This document shows, piece after piece, positions 59,268 to 64,000 of a stretch of 64,000 nt of DNA. How positions within the stretch are numbered: position 1 is the stretch's first letter; each line of letters begins with the position of its first letter. The translations under genes were made by a program, and so were the position numbers. The notes beneath the pieces were generated by a model. The model ran no database searches, was not told where the DNA came from, and saw only the letters and a program-made list of their open reading frames with translations. Source of the stretch: Ochotona curzoniae (taxonomy: Eukaryota > Chordata > Mammalia > Lagomorpha > Ochotonidae); the NCBI RefSeq assembly GCF_017591425.1, contig NW_024466607.1, forward strand, positions 11,788,501 to 11,852,500. Reading direction: 5' to 3'.

Positions 59268-59785
59268 TGTTAGAGTCCGGGCTACAGCTCCCAGATGTCA
59301 GGGTGCAAGCTAGTCAACCCCCAGAGAATGACAGAGTCTACTGGTAACGCAAACAGCAAACAGAGTTTATTACGCCAGCATGCTGGGGTCAGACTGCACT
59401 TGGGGCACATAGGCCAGCCAAGCCGGGCGGTCAGACCTCGAACAGCCCAAGACAGAAGCTTCTATAAGCCCTTTTGGGCTGGGAAATACATCAAAAGTAA
59501 CAACCTTAGACATGTTATTTTTTATGACCTTCAGGCACAGGCAGCCTGGTCTGTTCTCATACTCGTTACCTGTATGGCTCATCCTATTCTCACACCCTTA
59601 TCTTCCTCCTGTTCCTGGGACCAGAGAAGAATTGTGCCCTTTTCTTCCTGTACTTGGGTTTACAAAGTTGCAGCACAGCAAAGAACAGATTTATCACTAA
59701 AGTGGAATCCTCCTAAAGTCCAGGCACCTCCTGGCCTGGGAAAGTAGCAGTTTTTCAGCACAAAGGAATCTCATACTGCCCAACA
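59268..59785 (-). mobile_element. Probable solo ERV LTR, antisense
   Basis: On the - strand it starts TGTTGGGCAG (59785) and ends GGACTCTAACA (59268), so it has TG...CA ends with a short inverted TGTTRG/CTAACA. Inside are a TATA-like GCTTATAGAAG and AATAAA (in GCGTAATAAACTCTG), about 170 nt and 105 nt from its 3' end. No internal retroviral sequence flanks it. I could not find a convincing target-site duplication. Confidence 0.65.
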
Positions 59786-60479
59786 ATAACATTTTACCCT
59801 AACATTTTACTCTTAAAACACAAGCAACATCTATCAGATGCAGCACAAAGTTGTTTGGGCCCAGTTATTCAATAAGCTTTAATGTTGAGTGTTCATGGCC
59901 AGGGAATGCCGAGGGGCCCTGTGAAAGAATGACGGAGACTGAGTACACTTGGGAAGGTCTGGCTGGCACTGTTCTGTGGAGGTCTGTGCCACATTCTTCA
60001 TTATTTCACAAAACTTGGACTCACAGTGGATGTCCACAGGTCTAACCTGCAGTTTCCTTTCACAGTCTTGAGACCACTTGTACATGGTGTTGTATGTTTT
60101 TCCTTCGCTAACCTTCCAAATTTCTCTCCTTATGATGCTGCTGCCTGAAGACCTTGATTCAAGAAAAGCACCGCATTTATAGCAGCGGAGGCACACATTT
60201 ACAACCTTCCACCTGTTGCCACGATGCTTTCTGCAAAAGGCTTTCCTAACTGCATTTCAAACAGTAAATTCACTGTACATCTCTACCCATTCTGGGTATG
60301 ATTAAAAAAAAAAAAACATGCTATTAAATAGATTTTTAAAAACATGTTCTATCATTTTAATGTATTTGTTCGCTTGTTAATGAGTCTGGAGATTATTTCA
60401 TTAGTGGTTCTTCTTGTGAATTACTTCCTCACAATCTTAGCTCGCTTACCCTTGCAATGTTCATCTATTTCTTATTGAT

Positions 60480-60730
60480 TTGCACAGCCTCCTTCCAAAT
60501 TTTAATGAAAAGTTTAAATCCCCGAAGCAGCTGTCACAAGTGCTGATGGCTGCAGTTCTCTTCGGATCTAATTGTTTTAATAAGTTCCACTAATGACGCA
60601 GAGGCTAATGAAAGCTCCCATCTGATTGATGGAGCTCAGAAAAGCTATGTAATTAGAAATTTCCTCTCCCAATCAAAAGAGCCAACTATATTTGCCATTT
60701 CAAGTTCCTACTTTTATCCTATTTTGAAAA
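60480..60730. promoter_or_regulatory. Candidate conserved non-coding element
   Basis: Unique block with several homeodomain-type cores (AATTTTAATG, TCTAATTGTTTTAATAAG, TATGTAATTAGAAATTTCC), a TGACGCA half-CRE and paired ATTGAT/CAATCA motifs, without repeat character. It looks like a developmental or neuronal enhancer; inference only. Confidence 0.35.
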
Positions 60731-61351
60731 ATGCATTTCCATGTATTTCACTGGTCTCGGTGGGGTGTTAGAACGCTGTCTGCCCGTTATATAACTCCCC
60801 AATTAATCCGGGGGCTTACTTCCTCTTTTAGGTTTCCTGTTTCGTCTCTATAAAGTGGAAGCTTCAGATCTCAGTGGTTCTTTTCTCCCTCAGCTGCCTC
60901 CGAAAACCAGGAGTGAGGATGTCACCTAGCAACCAGGGCTGTGCTTATGGAAACCTCAGCCCCCGGCCCAGCCAAGAGAAGAAAATCACCAGTGGGAATC
61001 CAAAGTTTTATCTTTGAACTAGAGAGCAGCCGAGCATACAGCACCTAATGAGATGTGGTGGCTAAGGCCCTCCTCCCAGAGGGATTCCAGGCTCCCAGAG
61101 GCTCAGCTGCAGAACCAAGTAAGGAAACAGCTTTAAGCACAGCCTTGATAGGGGAAGCTACATGCTTTCAACTTGGATCCAAAAAGACTGTTCTAACTCT
61201 CCTATTCATCAACTCTTGAATTCTTAAGTCTCTTGCGTCCCTAGTGTTTCTGACTGGGAAGCCACGAGATTCAAGGCTTTACTCAAACGGATAGCTCCCT
61301 AGGTGTCCAGCTTGCTCACCTGGAACCAAGACGAAGCATGGGAAACAATGC

Positions 61352-61416
61352 CAGGGGCTGGGTAGGTCATGAATGCCTGCAGGGGCTGGGTAGGTCATGA
61401 ATACCTGCAGGGGCTG
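61352..61416 (+). repeat. 28-bp tandem repeat, 2.3 copies
   Basis: Units 61352-61379 and 61380-61407 (CAGGGGCTGGGTAGGTCATG...) differ at one base; a partial third unit CAGGGGCTG follows. Confidence 0.95.
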
Positions 61417-62233
61417 TGCATCCACCCATCAGGAGCAGACCAGTGGGCACAAGTGGGGAGAAGCTGGAGTCGCCGAGCATTGAGAGGGCTGGGTTGTGGC
61501 TGGCTGCCCGCCCCCAAACCTCAGCGTCCCACTGGCAGAGCTGCTCCTGCCATGAAGTGGGGGACTCTGGCCTAGAAACAATGCCCATCTCCCACCCCCC
61601 ACACATACACAGTCCTCGTGGCCCTCTTGGTTTTTCCTTCTCTTTCTCTTAGAGAATTTGCCCTGCAAATGGAATATTCCAAGTGCTCATCTTCCTCTCC
61701 AGAACTGTTGTGCTTAATTCCCTTATGAGAGGGGAGGTATCAGAATCCATCCCTCATAGGAAGAGAGAAGACAAGTCTTTCCGGATTAGACTCATCCCTG
61801 TTTCCTTACCAAGGGCATTTCCTGTCACTTGGGCTCAAGGGCCTCGTGTTGCCTACTTTGGTATCTACAGTACTGAACTCAGGGCCTGGAACAGAAGTGT
61901 GATCTGCAGTGTTGCTTATGTGAATAAACAAATGACCTTCTAGAACTTTGGGCCAAAAATACGAAACAGAAATATTATGATGAGCCAATCCCGTGTTCCC
62001 TCCCAGCTGAAACAGGGAACAAGGCTGAAGTTAGATTTAGGATTAATCATCAACCAAACTTTATTGGCAAATATCCAAAAGAAGCAACCAACACTTTGAA
62101 AATTCACTCAGTGCTGCCTGCTACGGTCGATGGGACCTGTTGGCTTCCCTCAAAGATTCAGTCCACATAACCCATGAACGTGAGGCCTATGTACATCACA
62201 AAGAGAAAGGTGAGAACTAGAAGTCAGAGAGGC

Positions 62234-62475
62234 ATTTGGTGCCTGATGAAGACACTGCTTGGGATGCCTGTATCCTGGGTCAGAATGCTTGGTTTGAGTC
62301 CTGCTGCCTCTGCTTCTGATCTAACTTCCTGCTAATATACATCCCGAGAGGCTTAAGCATCAGGTCCCAACCACCCATGTGGGAAATCTGGGCTTTTACC
62401 ATTGGACTTTCCCAGCCCTGAATGTTGCAGGCATTTAAGGAAGTGAATTATCAGATGAAAAATTTTCTCTCAAAA
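62234..62475 (+). mobile_element. C-SINE, sense, diverged
   Basis: CTGCTTGGGATGCCTGTATC, TTGGTTTGAGTCCTGCTGCC, CCAACCACCCATGTGGGAAA and AGGAAGTGAATTATCAGATG. Confidence 0.78.
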
Positions 62476-62904
62476 GAAATGGAAAAAATATAGTAGTAGT
62501 CAGACCTCCAGATTGTTAATTTTCTATCCCTTACAAAGGTAAAGCAGATTAGAGACCCTGCAAACTGGATTTTTCCCCCTGGGTTGTTCTCCACAGCCAG
62601 TTGGTGGAAAGGGCATCACCATTTTTGTGCCAACCTCCATAGCCACAAAGGCTGCGAGGTGATGCCCAGGAGGATTCTTAAAATAATAGCACTACCTGCC
62701 TCTGAGGGCTGGAGCCAGCTGTTTCAGTGCAGTCAGTGCCTGAATTACAATTCCCTGATCTTTGCTTATGGAGACAATTGGTGTCACACTCACTGGTCAC
62801 CTGAATCCTCTTCTACCTGGTACCTAAGACTTGATTAGTCAGAGGAGAGGGACTTCAGAGTAGAAGAAACCAGGCAAATATCATGGGACAAGATACACAA
62901 GACT
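62476..62904. other. No gene recognised
   Basis: An 84-codon frame at 62584-62838 has no recognisable content. Nothing supported. Confidence 0.5.
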
Positions 62905-63045
62905 TTTGGAGCCTGAAAGATTGGAGTTTAGATCCTGGTTCAACCATTTGCTGGCCTCTATTTTTTCATCTCTAAAATGGGAGTGAGAACAGCACTCAAC
63001 TTTGAGTGTTGGTGTGAAGCTCACACTGTGTCTAACACATTCAGG
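62905..63045 (+). mobile_element. MIR SINE, sense
   Basis: GGAGTTTAGATCCTGGTTCA and TTTTTCATCTCTAAAATGGG match the central and 3' core of the ancient mammalian MIR element. Confidence 0.7.
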
Positions 63046-64000
63046 TGGTTAGTGAGAGCTATGTCTTTCTTAAGTGGATTTCTCCCCCTGTCCCGTAGCA
63101 GACCCTGAGACAAGGAGTTGATTTGGGAGGTGATTCTGAAGAACACTAGTGTGAGGGTGAGATGAGTCAGGAGAGGAAGGCAGTGACAGAGGGTGCTCAG
63201 ATGTGTGGGCTACCTCTGAGAGTGGTTGGGATTCACTCCCACTGGGCACCTCTGGGAGACAGGGTACAGCCAATCAGAGTTATCCCCAAGTGAAAGGCGA
63301 GGAAGTTGGGTTATTTGCTCATGTCCAACTCAGATTCATGATCCAGGAAGGACACTGCATGAGGATTGGCCTCCCCAGAATGGTTTTTTCCTTGCACCAG
63401 CATGCTGGGTGGCAGCAGCCCAGAGAAAGCCTTCTTAGGGTGGCATAACTCCTCGAAGCTGGGTGTCATAGGGTTCTCATGCCTGGTAATGGTTAGGGTG
63501 GACCATCCACAGCATCTGGCACGAGGGTCCCCCAGCTCATCAGTGGAAATCATATTTGTCTTTCTAGGTCTGAAGGAGTGCTAGAATTTGGTCATAAAAC
63601 AACCCTCAAAATCACGAGGCAACCCTGTGGGGGGACTGAGGGGGTGGGGAGTGGATCTGGAATGAGGTGTGGGTTCTAAACACTAACCAGCAGTCACCCT
63701 GTGTTTCTGGGTGCTGGCAAGTTAGCTTCCTATTGTTGAGATACCTTGGGACAACTGACAAGCTGTTCTCACTCTTTTGAAAACACAGAGGTACCCGTAG
63801 CACACAGAAAGCTTTATCTAGCATTTGGAAGAAGCTCTTCAGCTTTACTTGGCATGGGTGTTGGGCAGGGTGTGCCTGTCTGTATGCAGGTCTTGGGACA
63901 AGAGTCAGGACAAAGGTTTTTCTTGATATCCATGCTAACACAGTAAAATATGGGCAACCTGCAGGGGATGAAGGATAGAAATGAAGGGGCCCTGTGTGTG
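63046..64000. other. No gene recognised
   Basis: Unique-looking sequence to the window end. Overlapping short frames on both strands; no exon, including none from a gene beyond CCK, could be supported. Confidence 0.5.

Larger units (their letters stand above)
59786..62233. other. No gene recognised; contains a candidate regulatory block
   Basis: About 2.4 kb with no recognised repeats apart from a 28-bp tandem at 61352-61416. A 105-codon open frame on - at 59879-60196 begins with a CxxC-like MCLRCYKCG stretch but matches nothing known to me. Confidence 0.5.

Noticed and set aside
59295..59747. 150-codon open frame on the + strand
   Set aside because: It lies entirely inside the probable antisense LTR and reads its reverse strand.
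59879..60196. 105-codon - strand frame starting MCLRCYKCG, suggestive of a zinc ribbon
   Set aside because: Only one CxxC pair, no second pair at ribbon spacing, and no transcript context.
1..64000. CRISPR arrays, bacterial operons, phage or plasmid features
   Set aside because: None seen; the tandem repeats are microsatellites or minisatellites and the sequence is clearly mammalian nuclear DNA.

Overview
The window is vertebrate nuclear DNA from a mammal, most likely a lagomorph and probably a pika (Ochotona). It has spliced exons with consensus GT/AG junctions and mammalian repeats (L1, MaLR, MIR, L2). It also carries many copies of the lagomorph tRNA-derived C-SINE; the youngest one (about 40624-40962) has a body that I recall as pika-like rather than rabbit-like. 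Species is inferred from memory of repeat families, not from a search.

Only two protein-coding genes are supported. Positions 1-13810 hold the 3' end of TRAK1 (+ strand): three coding exons (1-210, 8710-8812, 11103-11886) that splice in frame to the last 364 residues, then a 1.9 kb 3'UTR ending at overlapping AATAAA signals. TRAK1 is the adaptor that couples kinesin-1 and dynein/dynactin to mitochondria. The first exon can also be read straight through its donor to a stop at 467, which would give a short isoform.

Positions 17955-22360 hold the complete CCK (preprocholecystokinin) gene on the - strand: core promoter, a non-coding exon 1, exon 2 (signal peptide and pro-region), exon 3 (CCK peptides, amidation site, C-terminal flanking peptide) and an ATTAAA poly(A) signal. 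TRAK1 and CCK are therefore tail to tail, about 4.1 kb apart. A near-perfect CTCF motif lies in that gap. The TRAK1-CCK order matches human 3p22, as I recall it.

From 22.4 kb to the end there is no recognisable gene. This is the 5' flank of CCK and behaves as a gene desert. It is AT-richer than the first 23 kb and dense with C-SINEs, L1 and MaLR remnants and two probable solo LTRs. It also has a 50-nt truncated U2 snRNA pseudogene with target-site duplications, mariner-like MITEs, a 49-bp inverted repeat and several unique AT-rich blocks that look like conserved non-coding elements. A second CTCF-like motif near 54.27 kb points back toward the first, so the two could bracket CCK and its upstream flank. 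I found no CRISPR array, operon or prokaryotic system; the window is ordinary mammalian sequence with a few points worth checking.
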